DNA of 30,454 nucleotides from REBR01 sp033721915 (GCA_033721915.1 JAWWAC010000036.1:1-30454); one strand, 5' to 3'. Numbered from the stretch's first letter, positions 17,495 to 25,370 are shown. Notes: generated from the sequence alone by a model not told the origin. Numbers and translations: made by a program.

Positions 17495-18058
17495 TCAGGA
17501 CGTTTTTTCAGACGCCTCCCTGGCTGCCTTTTCCCGGGCTTTCTGTTTCTTGCTTTTGCGGCCCTCGGGCGTGGGGATGCGGACCGTGACGGAATCGGAG
17601 AACCGGTCTGTCCAGGTCAGCTTGTTCTTGTCGAACAGTACCCAGATGTAACCAATCCCCACTGCCAGCCAGCTGGCAATACCCAGTAACAGACGCATGA
17701 AAACCTGCAGCAGCGTAATCCGGCTTCCGTCGGCGTTCTGTACCCGGATCAGCCAGGTCTGCATGCCGATGGTCTGCCCGGTGCGGGTCCAGAAGTAACC
17801 GAAAAACCAGAACACGCTGCCAAACAGCAGCAGAAACAGCACGGGATTGAAGCCGATCTCACTGGCTTCCATGACGTTGCCGGCGCGCTCAGGCACCAGT
17901 CCGGCATTGATCAGCTGCTGGGTAACCAGCGTATACAGGCCCGTCACCACGATCAGCATGGCCAGGCACAGCATGCCGTCATAGAGCATGGCCGCCAGTC
18001 GACGGCCCAGTGGTGCTGAGGGGAGGCTGTGGGGGTCTTCCGGGAATCGGTGTGCCAT
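17495..18058 (-). CDS. RDD family membrane protein
   Basis: The ATG at 18058 follows GGAG at six bases and gives 187 residues; open frame upstream does not look like family sequence. The sequence fits the RDD domain: LGRRLAAMLYDGMLCLAMLIVV near the N-terminus with the conserved Arg and Asp, a second membrane segment (PVLFLLLFGSVFWFFGYFW), the motif TRTGQTIGMQTWLIRVQNADG, and a third segment (LLLGIASWLAVGIGYIWVLF) followed by the second conserved Asp region (TWTDRFSD). The C-terminus is a highly charged Lys/Glu tail. Its function is unknown; some RDD proteins have been linked to ion or solute transport. It converges on lptG with six bases between stops. Confidence 0.88.
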   Translation of the reverse strand: MAHRFPEDPHSLPSAPLGRRLAAMLYDGMLCLAMLIVVTGLYTLVTQQLINAGLVPERAGNVMEASEIGFNPVLFLLLFGSVFWFFGYFWTRTGQTIGMQTWLIRVQNADGSRITLLQVFMRLLLGIASWLAVGIGYIWVLFDKNKLTWTDRFSDSVTVRIPTPEGRKSKKQKAREKAAREASEKTS

Positions 18059-18085
18059 GGAATGCTCCAGTGTCAGAAGTCGCCA

Positions 18086-18091
18086 ATTATA
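18086..18091 (-). promoter_or_regulatory. probable -10 box for the RDD gene
   Basis: On the minus strand a perfect TATAAT lies 28 bases upstream of the RDD start. The best -35-like element, TTAGAC, is only 15 bases away, so the promoter is plausible but not strong. Confidence 0.45.
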
Positions 18092-18253
18092 GCGGATCCG
18101 TCTGGCGTCTAATACCATTCCCGCCGGCCGGGGCTGCACCCGGCCCACAGGCCCGTCCTGTCCCGGTCAGAGGCCGCTGCGGCTGTGCCGGATGTCGGGC
18201 AGCTGTGCTACCATTGACGCCTTAATGATGGGTTTTGCAAGCAAAGGGGCATT

Positions 18254-20887
18254 ATGAAAACCGCAGCCTTACGACAGGCCTTTATGGACTACTTCCGTGG
18301 CCATGGACATACCGTGGTTCCCAGCAGCTCTCTGGTGCCGGCGGACGACCCCACCCTGCTGTTTACCAACGCGGGCATGAACCAGTTCAAGGACGCCTTC
18401 CTGGGCAAGGAAGACCGGGGCTACACTCGGGCTGTTTCTTCCCAGCGCTGTGTGCGTGCCGGTGGCAAACATAATGACCTGGAAAACGTCGGCTATACGG
18501 CCCGCCACCATACCTTCTTTGAAATGCTGGGCAACTTCAGCTTTGGCGATTACTTCAAGCGTGAGGCCATCCAGTTTGCCTGGGGGTTTCTCACCGGCAG
18601 TGAGTGGCTCAACATCAACCCGGAGCGGCTCTGGGTGACCATCTATGCCGACGATGACGAAGCCTTTGCCATCTGGAACCGGGAGATGGCCGTGCCGGCG
18701 GAGCGCATTATCCGTATCGGTGACAACAAGGGCGCCCCTTACGCCTCGGACAACTTCTGGACCATGGGCGACACCGGCCCCTGCGGCCCCTGCACCGAGA
18801 TTTTCTACGACCATGGCCCCGGCGTGGAGGGCGGCCCACCGGGCAGCCCGGAAGAGGACGGCGACCGCTACATTGAAATCTGGAACGTGGTCTTCATGCA
18901 GTACAACCGCACCGCCGATGGTGAAATGCACCCGCTGCCCAAGCCCTCTGTGGATACCGGCATGGGGCTGGAGCGCATCACAGCGGTGATGCAGCAGGTG
19001 CACAGCAACTACGAGATCGACCTGTTCCGGGAGCTGCTGGCGGCGGCCTCGGAACTGCTCGGTGGGGTAGAGACCACGGAGGCATCACTGCGGGTGATTG
19101 CCGACCATATCCGAGCCTGTGCTTTTCTTATTACCGACGGGGTGATGCCCTCCAACGAGGGGCGTGGTTTTGTGCTGCGCCGTATCATCCGCCGCGCGGC
19201 CCGTCACGGCCACAAGCTGGGTGCGGTGGATCCGTTTTTTTACAGGCTGGTGCCGGCCCTGGTGGCTCTTATGGGAGACGCCTACCCGGAACTGGCCCGG
19301 GCACGGCCACAGATCGAACGCATACTGCTGCAGGAGGAGGAGCAGTTCAGCCGCACACTGGATAAAGGCCTGCGCCGTCTGGAGCAGGATATTGCCAGCC
19401 TGGGCAGCAAAGAGATCCCGGGTGAGACGGTGTTCGCACTTTACGACACTTACGGCTTTCCGGTGGACCTGACCAACGACATTGCCCGTGAGAGGGGTAT
19501 GACCCTGGACATGGAAGGCTATGAGCAGGCCATGGAGGAGCAGCGCCAGAGGGCCAGGGCGGCCAGCAAGTTTGGCGTGGACTACAATGCCGGCCTCTCC
19601 CTGGAGGGCAGCACCGAGTTTACCGGCTATGATCGCAGCGAAGATCAGGCCCGGGTAAGGGCGGTACTGGTTGAGGGAGAACACGCCAGTGCCGGTGTGG
19701 GCGACCGTGCCGTGGTGGTGCTTGACCGCACCCCCTTTTATGGAGAATCCGGTGGCCAGGTGGGGGATACCGGTGTGCTGAGCTGGCCCGGCGGGCGCTT
19801 CGAGGTGGAGGACACCCAGAAGGAGTCCGGCCACCACCTGCATATTGGCCGCGTGGTGGCCGGCACCATGGCGCCGGAACAGAAGGTTCAGGCGCGGATT
19901 GACGACCGTCGCCGTGATCTGACCCGGCTGAATCACTCCGCCACCCACCTGCTGCACGCGGCACTTCGGGAAATTCTCGGTGAGCACGTCAACCAGAAGG
20001 GCTCCCTGGTGGATGCGCAGCGTCTGCGGTTCGATTTCTCCCACTTCGAGCCGCTGACGCAGCAGCAGATCGAGGCCATTGAGGACCGGGTCAATGAACA
20101 GATCCGTGCCAATACAGCGGTGAGTACACAGGTGATGGACATGGAGTCCGCCAAGGCCATGGGCGCCATGGCCCTGTTTGGTGAAAAGTACGGCGACCGG
20201 GTGCGGGTGCTGAGCATGGGGGAGGACAACTTCTCCGTGGAACTGTGCGGTGGTACCCATGTCAGCCACACCGGTGACATCGGCGTATGTCGTATTGTCG
20301 CTGAATCCGGCATCTCCTCCGGGGTGCGCCGTATCGAGGCCCTGACGGGTGCCAGGGCGCTGGCCTGGGAGCGGGGCAACGAAAAGCGACTCAGGGAGGT
20401 GTCCGCCCTGGTGAAGTGCAACAGTGACACCGTTGTGGAGTCTGTACAGACACTGATGGAGCGACACCGTCAGCTGGAGAAAAAGCTGGATCAGCTGCAG
20501 GGCAAGCTGGCCAGCGCCAAGGGTTCGGATCTGGCGGATCAGGCGGTTCAGGTCTCCGGCGTGGCCGTGGTGTCAGCGCAGCTTGAGGGGGCCGACCGCA
20601 AGGCGCTGATGGAGACCGTGGACCAGCTCAAGAACAAACTCGGCACCGGTGTGGTGATGCTGGGTACCGCGGACAGCGAGGGTAAGGTAACCCTTGTGGC
20701 GGGAGTCAGCAAAGACCTAGCAGGGCAGCTGCGTGCCGGTGATCTGATGAAGGACATCGCCCCCATGGTGGGGGGCAAGGGCGGTGGCCGCCCGGATATG
20801 GCACAGGGGGGGGGTAATGACCCGGCCCGTCTGCAGCAGGCACTGGCCGCGGTTTCCGGCTGGGTTGAAGAAAAAATGAAGGGCTGA
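18254..20887 (+). CDS. alaS: alanine--tRNA ligase
   Basis: AlaS charges tRNA-Ala and edits mischarged Ser and Gly. The protein has 877 residues (E. coli: 876) and starts MKTAALRQAFMDYFRGHGHT; AAGGGG lies four bases before the ATG. The class II aminoacylation core covers about residues 1-440 (LLFTNAGMNQFKDAFLG, RHHTFFEMLGNFSFGDYFK). The editing domain carries the zinc ligands His561 and His565 (HSATH), Cys665 and His669 (CGGTH), matching the E. coli pattern with a small shift. The C-terminal C-Ala domain ends GGKGGGRPDMAQGGGNDPARL. A run of nine G lies in that last segment. The order alaS-lysC-csrA-tRNA is also found in Pseudomonas. Confidence 0.98.
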   Translation: MKTAALRQAFMDYFRGHGHTVVPSSSLVPADDPTLLFTNAGMNQFKDAFLGKEDRGYTRAVSSQRCVRAGGKHNDLENVGYTARHHTFFEMLGNFSFGDYFKREAIQFAWGFLTGSEWLNINPERLWVTIYADDDEAFAIWNREMAVPAERIIRIGDNKGAPYASDNFWTMGDTGPCGPCTEIFYDHGPGVEGGPPGSPEEDGDRYIEIWNVVFMQYNRTADGEMHPLPKPSVDTGMGLERITAVMQQVHSNYEIDLFRELLAAASELLGGVETTEASLRVIADHIRACAFLITDGVMPSNEGRGFVLRRIIRRAARHGHKLGAVDPFFYRLVPALVALMGDAYPELARARPQIERILLQEEEQFSRTLDKGLRRLEQDIASLGSKEIPGETVFALYDTYGFPVDLTNDIARERGMTLDMEGYEQAMEEQRQRARAASKFGVDYNAGLSLEGSTEFTGYDRSEDQARVRAVLVEGEHASAGVGDRAVVVLDRTPFYGESGGQVGDTGVLSWPGGRFEVEDTQKESGHHLHIGRVVAGTMAPEQKVQARIDDRRRDLTRLNHSATHLLHAALREILGEHVNQKGSLVDAQRLRFDFSHFEPLTQQQIEAIEDRVNEQIRANTAVSTQVMDMESAKAMGAMALFGEKYGDRVRVLSMGEDNFSVELCGGTHVSHTGDIGVCRIVAESGISSGVRRIEALTGARALAWERGNEKRLREVSALVKCNSDTVVESVQTLMERHRQLEKKLDQLQGKLASAKGSDLADQAVQVSGVAVVSAQLEGADRKALMETVDQLKNKLGTGVVMLGTADSEGKVTLVAGVSKDLAGQLRAGDLMKDIAPMVGGKGGGRPDMAQGGGNDPARLQQALAAVSGWVEEKMKG

Positions 20888-20914
20888 TTGTCAGACGATA
20901 AGACGACAAGGCTG

Positions 20915-20941
20915 TTGTGACTTCGATCACATGCGTATAAT
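20915..20941 (+). promoter_or_regulatory. lysC promoter with overlapping CRP/Vfr-like palindrome
   Basis: A perfect TATAAT lies at 20936-20941, with TTGTGA at 20915-20920 as a possible -35 box (15-base spacer). The same region contains TGTGA-CTTCGA-TCACA at 20916-20931, a perfect match to the CRP-family core TGTGA-N6-TCACA. The site sits between the -35 and -10 boxes, a place where binding would normally block RNA polymerase. Confidence 0.6.
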
Positions 20942-21002
20942 GCGCGCCCTTGAGAGATCGCCCCTGGCGGGAGTGGCAGGCAACTAAGGAAATGCCGACG
21001 AC

Positions 21003-22238
21003 ATGGCGCTTTATGTAAAAAAATTCGGTGGCACCTCCGTGGGTTCCGTGGAACGGATCAACGCGGTGGCGGATCAGCTGGTGGCCATGGCGGCCAATGG
21101 CGATCAACTGGTGGTGGTGGTGTCCGCCATGAGTGGCGAGACCAACCGGCTTGTGGCCCTGGCGGAACAGGTCATGGAGCGGCCCGTGCCGCGGGAAATG
21201 GACGTGCTGTTGTCCACCGGGGAGCAGGTCACCATTGCCCTTCTGAGTATGGCGCTGATGCAGCGCGGTCAGCAGGCCCGCTCCTATACCGGCAGCCAGG
21301 TGCGTATCACCACGGACAGCGCCTACACCAAGGCCCGCATACAGCATATTGATGAGAAGGCCATTCAGTCGGACCTCGGCCAGGGGCGCATTGTGGTGGT
21401 GGCCGGCTTTCAGGGCATGGACGCCGACGGCAGCATTACCACACTGGGCCGTGGCGGCTCTGACACCACGGCGGTGGCCCTGGCGGCGGCGCTCAAGGCG
21501 GATGAGTGCCATATTTATACCGATGTGGACGGGGTCTATACCACCGACCCCCGCCTGGTGGACAGCGCCCGCCGGTTGAGCACCATTACCTTCGAGGAAA
21601 TGCTGGAAATGGCCAGCCTTGGCTCCAAGGTGCTGCAGATCCGGTCGGTGGAGTTCGCCGGCAAATACAATGTCCCGGTGCGGGTACTGTCCAGCTTCAA
21701 GGAAGGCCCTGGCACCCTGATTACCTTTGATGACGAGGACGATATGGAAAAGCCAATGGTGTCGGGCATCGCCTTTAACCGCGATGAAGCCAAACTGACT
21801 GTTATCGGTGTTTCTGATACGCCTGGCATTGCCTCTCGTATACTCAAACCAATCAGTGCCGCGGGCATTGAGGTGGACATGATTGTACAGAATGTGGGGG
21901 CGGACGGACGCACCGACTTCACATTTACGGTGCATCGCAATGATTATCGGCGTTCCCTGGAACTGCTTCAGGCACTGGCCCGGGAAGTGGATCTGAAGTC
22001 CGTGGCAGGCGACGAGAAGATCGCCAAGGTGTCTATTGTCGGAGTAGGCATGCGGTCCCACGCGGGAGTTGCCTCCCGCATGTTTGATGCGTTGTCCGAC
22101 GAAGGCATCAATATTCAGATGATTTCCACTTCCGAGATCAAGATTTCGGTGGTGATCAATGAAAAGTATCTGGAATTGGCTGTGCGCACTTTGCACAGTG
22201 CTTTTGAGCTGGACAGGGTACCGACAGCAACGTCGTAA
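21003..22238 (+). CDS. lysC: aspartate kinase
   Basis: Aspartokinase phosphorylates aspartate, the first step to lysine, threonine, methionine and diaminopimelate. The protein has 411 residues and begins MALYVKKFGGTSVGSVERI with the kinase motif KFGGTS. Other motifs are VSAMSGETNRL, TTLGRGGSDTTAVALAAALKA and YTDVDGVYTTDPR. The C-terminal third (about residues 260-411) holds two ACT domains for allosteric feedback (LTVIGVSDTPGIASRIL, KVSIVGVGMRSHAGVASRMF). The length is that of the single-function enzyme rather than the ThrA/MetL fusions. An internal ATG at 21744 with GAGGA before it could make a separate beta subunit. The ribosome site is a distant AAGGA, about 12 bases from the ATG. Confidence 0.97.
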   Translation: MALYVKKFGGTSVGSVERINAVADQLVAMAANGDQLVVVVSAMSGETNRLVALAEQVMERPVPREMDVLLSTGEQVTIALLSMALMQRGQQARSYTGSQVRITTDSAYTKARIQHIDEKAIQSDLGQGRIVVVAGFQGMDADGSITTLGRGGSDTTAVALAAALKADECHIYTDVDGVYTTDPRLVDSARRLSTITFEEMLEMASLGSKVLQIRSVEFAGKYNVPVRVLSSFKEGPGTLITFDDEDDMEKPMVSGIAFNRDEAKLTVIGVSDTPGIASRILKPISAAGIEVDMIVQNVGADGRTDFTFTVHRNDYRRSLELLQALAREVDLKSVAGDEKIAKVSIVGVGMRSHAGVASRMFDALSDEGINIQMISTSEIKISVVINEKYLELAVRTLHSAFELDRVPTATS

Positions 22239-22289
22239 CAACGTTGCAAAGCACAAACGACAGATAAAAAAAGAATGATCTTAATAACT

Positions 22290-22324
22290 GGAATAATTGA
22301 GTTTGGAACATAAGGAGTCGAGGA
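22290..22324 (+). promoter_or_regulatory. GGA-rich csrA leader, possible CsrA autoregulation site
   Basis: Four GGA triplets lie at 22290-22292, 22305-22307, 22314-22316 and 22322-22324, the last three around the ribosome site (AAGGAG). CsrA binds GGA in leader RNAs and autoregulation is known in E. coli, so repression of its own translation is plausible. Confidence 0.5.
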
Positions 22325-22325
22325 C

Positions 22326-22541
22326 ATGTTGATTTTAACGCGCCGGGTAGGCGAGACCCTGATGGTCGGGGACGACGTAACGGTGACGGTACTGGGGGTT
22401 AAGGGCAACCAGGTGCGTATCGGTGTTAATGCGCCCAAAGAGGTGGCGGTACACCGTGAAGAGATCTATCAGCGCATTCAGCGTGAGAGGACGGAAGGCG
22501 GTGAGATGGATCCCGAGGAAAACGACGAAGAAGCCCGTTAA
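22326..22541 (+). CDS. csrA: carbon storage regulator CsrA (RsmA)
   Basis: CsrA is a small dimeric RNA-binding protein that controls translation and stability of mRNAs for carbon storage, motility, biofilm and secretion by binding GGA motifs. The first 51 residues (starting MLILTRRVGETLMVGDDVTV, then NQVRIGVNAPKEVAVHREEIY) are essentially the family consensus, including the RNA-contact region VHREE. The 71-residue length is longer than the usual 61-65 because of an acidic tail ending EGGEMDPEENDEEAR. It follows lysC by 87 bp and precedes tRNA genes, as rsmA does in Pseudomonas. Confidence 0.97.
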   Translation: MLILTRRVGETLMVGDDVTVTVLGVKGNQVRIGVNAPKEVAVHREEIYQRIQRERTEGGEMDPEENDEEAR

Positions 22542-22589
22542 TTGGGGGGTTCTGGCGTGGGTTGTCGGTGCGGGGGCAAAAAAATGGCC

Positions 22590-22625
22590 TTCAACCCTAT
22601 GAATTGTTCTCTCTTATGCTAGTAT
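22590..22625 (+). promoter_or_regulatory. likely promoter of the tRNA cluster
   Basis: TTCAAC at 22590-22595 and overlapping -10 candidates TATGCT (22615-22620) and TAGTAT (22620-22625) are followed by a GC-rich stretch (CGCCCCCG) just before tRNA-Ser. A GC-rich discriminator is typical of stringently controlled stable-RNA promoters. The -35 match and the 19-base spacing are poor, so the exact boxes are uncertain. Confidence 0.4.
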
Positions 22626-22638
22626 ACGCCCCCGTTAC

Positions 22639-22729
22639 GGAGAGGTGGGTGAGTGGCTGAAACCAGCTCCCTGCTAAGGAGCCATACGCATTGCGCGTAT
22701 CGAGGGTTCGAATCCCTCCCTCTCCGCCA
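22639..22729 (+). tRNA. tRNA-Ser (GCU anticodon)
   Basis: The acceptor stem GGAGAGG pairs with CCTCTCC at 22719-22725, followed by G and an encoded CCA. The anticodon stem GCTCC/GGAGC encloses the loop CTGCTAA with anticodon GCT at 22673-22675, reading AGC and AGU serine codons. A long variable arm (CATACGCATTGCGCGTATC) and the T-loop GGTTCGAATCC are as expected for serine tRNA. The length is 91 bases including CCA. Confidence 0.97.
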
Positions 22730-22800
22730 TATTAAGGCGGTTTGTCTTTCACGGGACAGGCAGCCGGTTTGCCTGCTCAGGGCTTGCCATCATGTGTGAC

Positions 22801-22877
22801 GCGGCTGTAGCTCAGTTGGATAGAGCACTTGGCTACGAACCAAGGGGTCGGGGGTTCGAATCCTCCCAGCCGCACCA
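22801..22877 (+). tRNA. tRNA-Arg (ACG anticodon), copy 1
   Basis: The acceptor stem GCGGCTG pairs with CAGCCGC, with A and an encoded CCA at the 3' end. The D-arm AGCTCAGTTGGATAGAGC, anticodon stem CTTGG/CCAAG with anticodon ACG at 22835-22837, and T-loop GGTTCGAATCC are all present. The length is 77 bases. The wobble A is normally edited to inosine by TadA to read CGU, CGC and CGA. Confidence 0.97.
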
Positions 22878-22885
22878 GATACAGA

Positions 22886-22910
22886 CCCCGCCACCGGCGG
22901 GGTGTTTTTT
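22886..22910 (+). terminator. rho-independent terminator after tRNA-Arg copy 1
   Basis: CCCCGCC ACC GGCGGGG forms a seven-pair GC stem followed by TGTTTTTT. It begins nine bases after the CCA end of the first tRNA-Arg and lies before the second copy. Confidence 0.88.
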
Positions 22911-22951
22911 GCAAGCACCACCGGTTCAGATTCAGTTCAGCACCAGTTAAA

Positions 22952-23028
22952 GCGGCTGTAGCTCAGTTGGATAGAGCACTTGGCTACGAACCAAGGGGTC
23001 GGGGGTTCGAATCCTCCCAGCCGCACCA
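22952..23028 (+). tRNA. tRNA-Arg (ACG anticodon), copy 2
   Basis: This copy is identical over all 77 bases to the one at 22801-22877, including the anticodon ACG at 22986-22988 and the encoded CCA. The sequences on either side of the two copies are different apart from short terminator-like stretches. Confidence 0.97.
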
Positions 23029-23045
23029 ATCAGCAAGAAAAAATC

Positions 23046-23071
23046 GCCCGCCTTATTGCGGGCATTTTTTT
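23046..23071 (+). terminator. rho-independent terminator after tRNA-Arg copy 2
   Basis: GCCCGC CTTATT GCGGGC forms a six-pair stem, followed by A and a run of seven T. A run of six A upstream of the stem may let it act on the other strand too. Confidence 0.88.
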
Positions 23072-23180
23072 GTAAGAACGAAAGTTCGGCCAATGGAGTT
23101 GGCGGTGGCAATCCGCTAGATTAGCCTCAGACATGACTGGCTAAGTGCCCTGCGAATCCCGGTCACTGGATTGGGCCGAT

Positions 23181-23209
23181 TTGCTCAGTGCCCCCATAAA
23201 CGGTAAATT
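23181..23209 (+). promoter_or_regulatory. probable sigma-70 promoter of the oadGAB operon
   Basis: TTGCTC at 23181-23186 and TAAATT at 23204-23209 are separated by an ideal 17 bases and lie 63 bases upstream of the oadG start. The rest of the 200-bp gap after the tRNA terminator shows no gene or clear operator. Confidence 0.5.
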
Positions 23210-23271
23210 AGGCCGCATTCGAGACGGTCCTGACCGGGTCGTTGGCGGCTACCAGCAAGAGATGTGTATCC

Positions 23272-23520
23272 ATGACTGAGACAATGGCAAACGCCCTGGA
23301 CCTGATGGCGGTCGGCATGGGCTTCGTGTTTACGTTCCTGATCATCCTGGTCTTTGTCACCATGGCGATGTCCCGCATTGCCATGAGACTGACCCCCCCA
23401 GAGCCGGCAACACCGGCGAAAAAAACCAAATCAGGCGGAAGCGATCCGGCCAACGACAGCCGGCTGACCGCTGTCATCTCGGCGGCCATCGAGAAACATC
23501 GCTCGCGCCACAAGCGCTGA
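23272..23520 (+). CDS. oadG: oxaloacetate decarboxylase gamma subunit
   Basis: OadG is the small membrane subunit that assembles the sodium-pumping oxaloacetate decarboxylase and carries a zinc site helping the alpha subunit. The 82-residue protein has one membrane helix (LMAVGMGFVFTFLIILVFVTMAMSRI, written here as two adjoining parts: LMAVGMGFVFTFLI and ILVFVTMAMSRI), a Pro/Lys-rich linker, and a C-terminal helix ending with histidines (EKHRSRHKR) consistent with the zinc ligands. The ATG at 23272 is preferred; 23284 is also possible, and the TTG at 23242 would add ten non-family residues. It lies 42 bp upstream of oadA. Confidence 0.88.
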   Translation: MTETMANALDLMAVGMGFVFTFLIILVFVTMAMSRIAMRLTPPEPATPAKKTKSGGSDPANDSRLTAVISAAIEKHRSRHKR

Positions 23521-23562
23521 GCGTCCGCACTGACGGCAAACCTTAAACAGAAGGCTTGAACG

Positions 23563-25359
23563 ATGACAGATACCAAAAAACCATTGGGCATTACGGATCT
23601 TATTCTGCGTGACGCCCATCAGTCTCTGCTGGCGACCCGGATGCGCCTTGACGATATGCTGCCGATCGCCGAAAAGCTGGATCAGGTGGGTTTCTGGTCC
23701 GTGGAATCCTGGGGAGGGGCGACTTTCGACTCCTGCATCCGTTACCTGGGGGAAGATCCATGGGATCGTATCCGTCAGCTGAAAAAAGCCATGCCCAAGA
23801 CCCGTCAGCAGATGCTGCTGCGGGGGCAGAACCTGCTGGGTTACCGTCATTACGCGGACGATGTGGTGGAGCGCTTTGTGGAGCGGGCCGCCGAGAACGG
23901 GGTGGACGTGTTCCGCATCTTTGATGCCATGAACGACCCCCGCAACCTGGAAACCGCCATTGCCGCCACCAAAAAGACCGGCAAGCACGCACAGGGCACC
24001 ATCGCCTACACCATCAGCCCGGTGCACACCCTGGAAATGTGGGTGGATATGGCCAAGAAAGTGGAGTCCATGGGCGCCGATTCACTGGCGATCAAGGACA
24101 TGGCCGGCCTGCTCAAGCCCTATGTGGCCTATGAGCTGGTGACCCGCCTGAAGAAAGAACTCAGCATCCCCATCCACGTGCATTCCCACGCCACCACCGG
24201 CATGTCCACCGCCACCATCGTCAAGGCCGCCGAGGCGGGTGCGGATACCGTGGATACCGCCATTTCTTCCATGAGCATGACCTATGGCCACTCCCCCACG
24301 GAGTCCGTGGTGGCCATCATGGAAGACACCGAACGCAGCACCGGTCTGGACATCAAACTGCTGGAAGAAATTGCGGCCTATTTCCGGGAAGTGCGCAAGA
24401 AATACGCGAAATTCGAAGGCTCCCTCAAGGGCGTGGATTCCCGCATCCTGGTTGCCCAGGTGCCCGGTGGTATGCTCACCAACATGGAAGGCCAGCTCAA
24501 GGAACAGAACGCCGGAGACAAGATGGATGAGCTGCTGGAAGAGATTCCCCGCGTGCGCAAGGATCTGGGCTATATCCCTCTGGTTACCCCCACCTCCCAG
24601 ATCGTGGGCACACAGGCCGTACTGAATGTGCTAACCGGTGAGCGCTACAAGTCCATTTCCAAGGAAACCGCCGCTGTTCTCAAGGGCGAGTACGGTGCGG
24701 CCCCCGCGGATTGCGACCAGGAGTTGCGTGAGCGGGTGCTGGAAGGCAAAGAGCCCATCACCTGTCGCCCGGCGGACCTGCTGGAGCCGGAAATGGACCG
24801 CCTGACCGAAGAGCTCAGGAAAGAAGCCAAGGAGCGTGGATTCAAGCTGGCCGAGAACGAAATCGACGACGTTCTCACCTACGCCCTGTTCCCCCAGATC
24901 GGCCTCAAGTTCCTGGAAAACCGGGGCAACCCGGATGCCTTCGAGCCGGTACCCACGGCGGAGAGCGCCGCCGACAGCCAGCCTGCCAAGGCCGGCGAGC
25001 CGGAAACCTATACCGTGACAGTCGGTGGCCAGTCTTATGTGGTCCAGGTGGCGGATGGCGGTGATGTCACCGGCATCAAGGCCGTCGCCGGCAGCAAGGA
25101 CAAGGGCGGCAAGGAATCCTCCGGCGGATCCGAGCCGGTGTCCGGTGGCGAAGCGGTGACAGCGCCTCTGGCGGGTAATATCTTCAAGATCCTGGTCTCT
25201 CCCGGCGACGAAGTCGAGGAGGGGGAGGTGATGATCATTCTGGAAGCCATGAAGATGGAAACAGAAGTGCGCGCCTACAAGGCCGGCACCGTCGGTACAG
25301 TGACCACCAAGGTCGGAAACGCCGTTGCCGTTGGCGACGAACTTCTGACTCTGGCGTGA
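23563..25359 (+). CDS. oadA: oxaloacetate decarboxylase alpha subunit
   Basis: OadA transfers the carboxyl group of oxaloacetate to its own biotin, which then swings to OadB for decarboxylation. The 598-residue protein has the carboxyltransferase domain with metal ligands Asp17 (LILRDAHQS), His207 and His209 (HVHSHATTG), the conserved-carboxylase middle domain (about 310-460), a Gly/Ser/Lys-rich linker, and a C-terminal biotinyl domain with EAMKMETEV and biotin lysine 564. The residue numbers agree with those of characterised OadA proteins. Pyruvate carboxylase subunit B is the main alternative, but the flanking oadG and oadB settle the assignment. Confidence 0.97.
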   Translation: MTDTKKPLGITDLILRDAHQSLLATRMRLDDMLPIAEKLDQVGFWSVESWGGATFDSCIRYLGEDPWDRIRQLKKAMPKTRQQMLLRGQNLLGYRHYADDVVERFVERAAENGVDVFRIFDAMNDPRNLETAIAATKKTGKHAQGTIAYTISPVHTLEMWVDMAKKVESMGADSLAIKDMAGLLKPYVAYELVTRLKKELSIPIHVHSHATTGMSTATIVKAAEAGADTVDTAISSMSMTYGHSPTESVVAIMEDTERSTGLDIKLLEEIAAYFREVRKKYAKFEGSLKGVDSRILVAQVPGGMLTNMEGQLKEQNAGDKMDELLEEIPRVRKDLGYIPLVTPTSQIVGTQAVLNVLTGERYKSISKETAAVLKGEYGAAPADCDQELRERVLEGKEPITCRPADLLEPEMDRLTEELRKEAKERGFKLAENEIDDVLTYALFPQIGLKFLENRGNPDAFEPVPTAESAADSQPAKAGEPETYTVTVGGQSYVVQVADGGDVTGIKAVAGSKDKGGKESSGGSEPVSGGEAVTAPLAGNIFKILVSPGDEVEEGEVMIILEAMKMETEVRAYKAGTVGTVTTKVGNAVAVGDELLTLA

Positions 25360-25370
25360 GGGCGTAATTC

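Noticed and set aside
19085..20467. A minus-strand open frame of 460 codons opposite alaS
   Set aside because: It is an antisense shadow of alaS; the composition is His- and Gly-rich and no domain is recognisable.
20706..22256. A minus-strand open frame of 516 codons opposite lysC
   Set aside because: It is an antisense shadow that crosses the lysC promoter region and has no recognisable domain.
22829..23119. A 96-codon open frame over the tRNA-Arg genes
   Set aside because: It is read through two tRNA genes and two terminators, producing the familiar false protein of tRNA regions (GGSNPPSRT-like).
22639..23271. Integration site with an island next to the tRNA genes
   Set aside because: No integrase, no duplicated tRNA 3' end beyond the two full-length copies, and the next genes are the housekeeping-like oadGAB operon.
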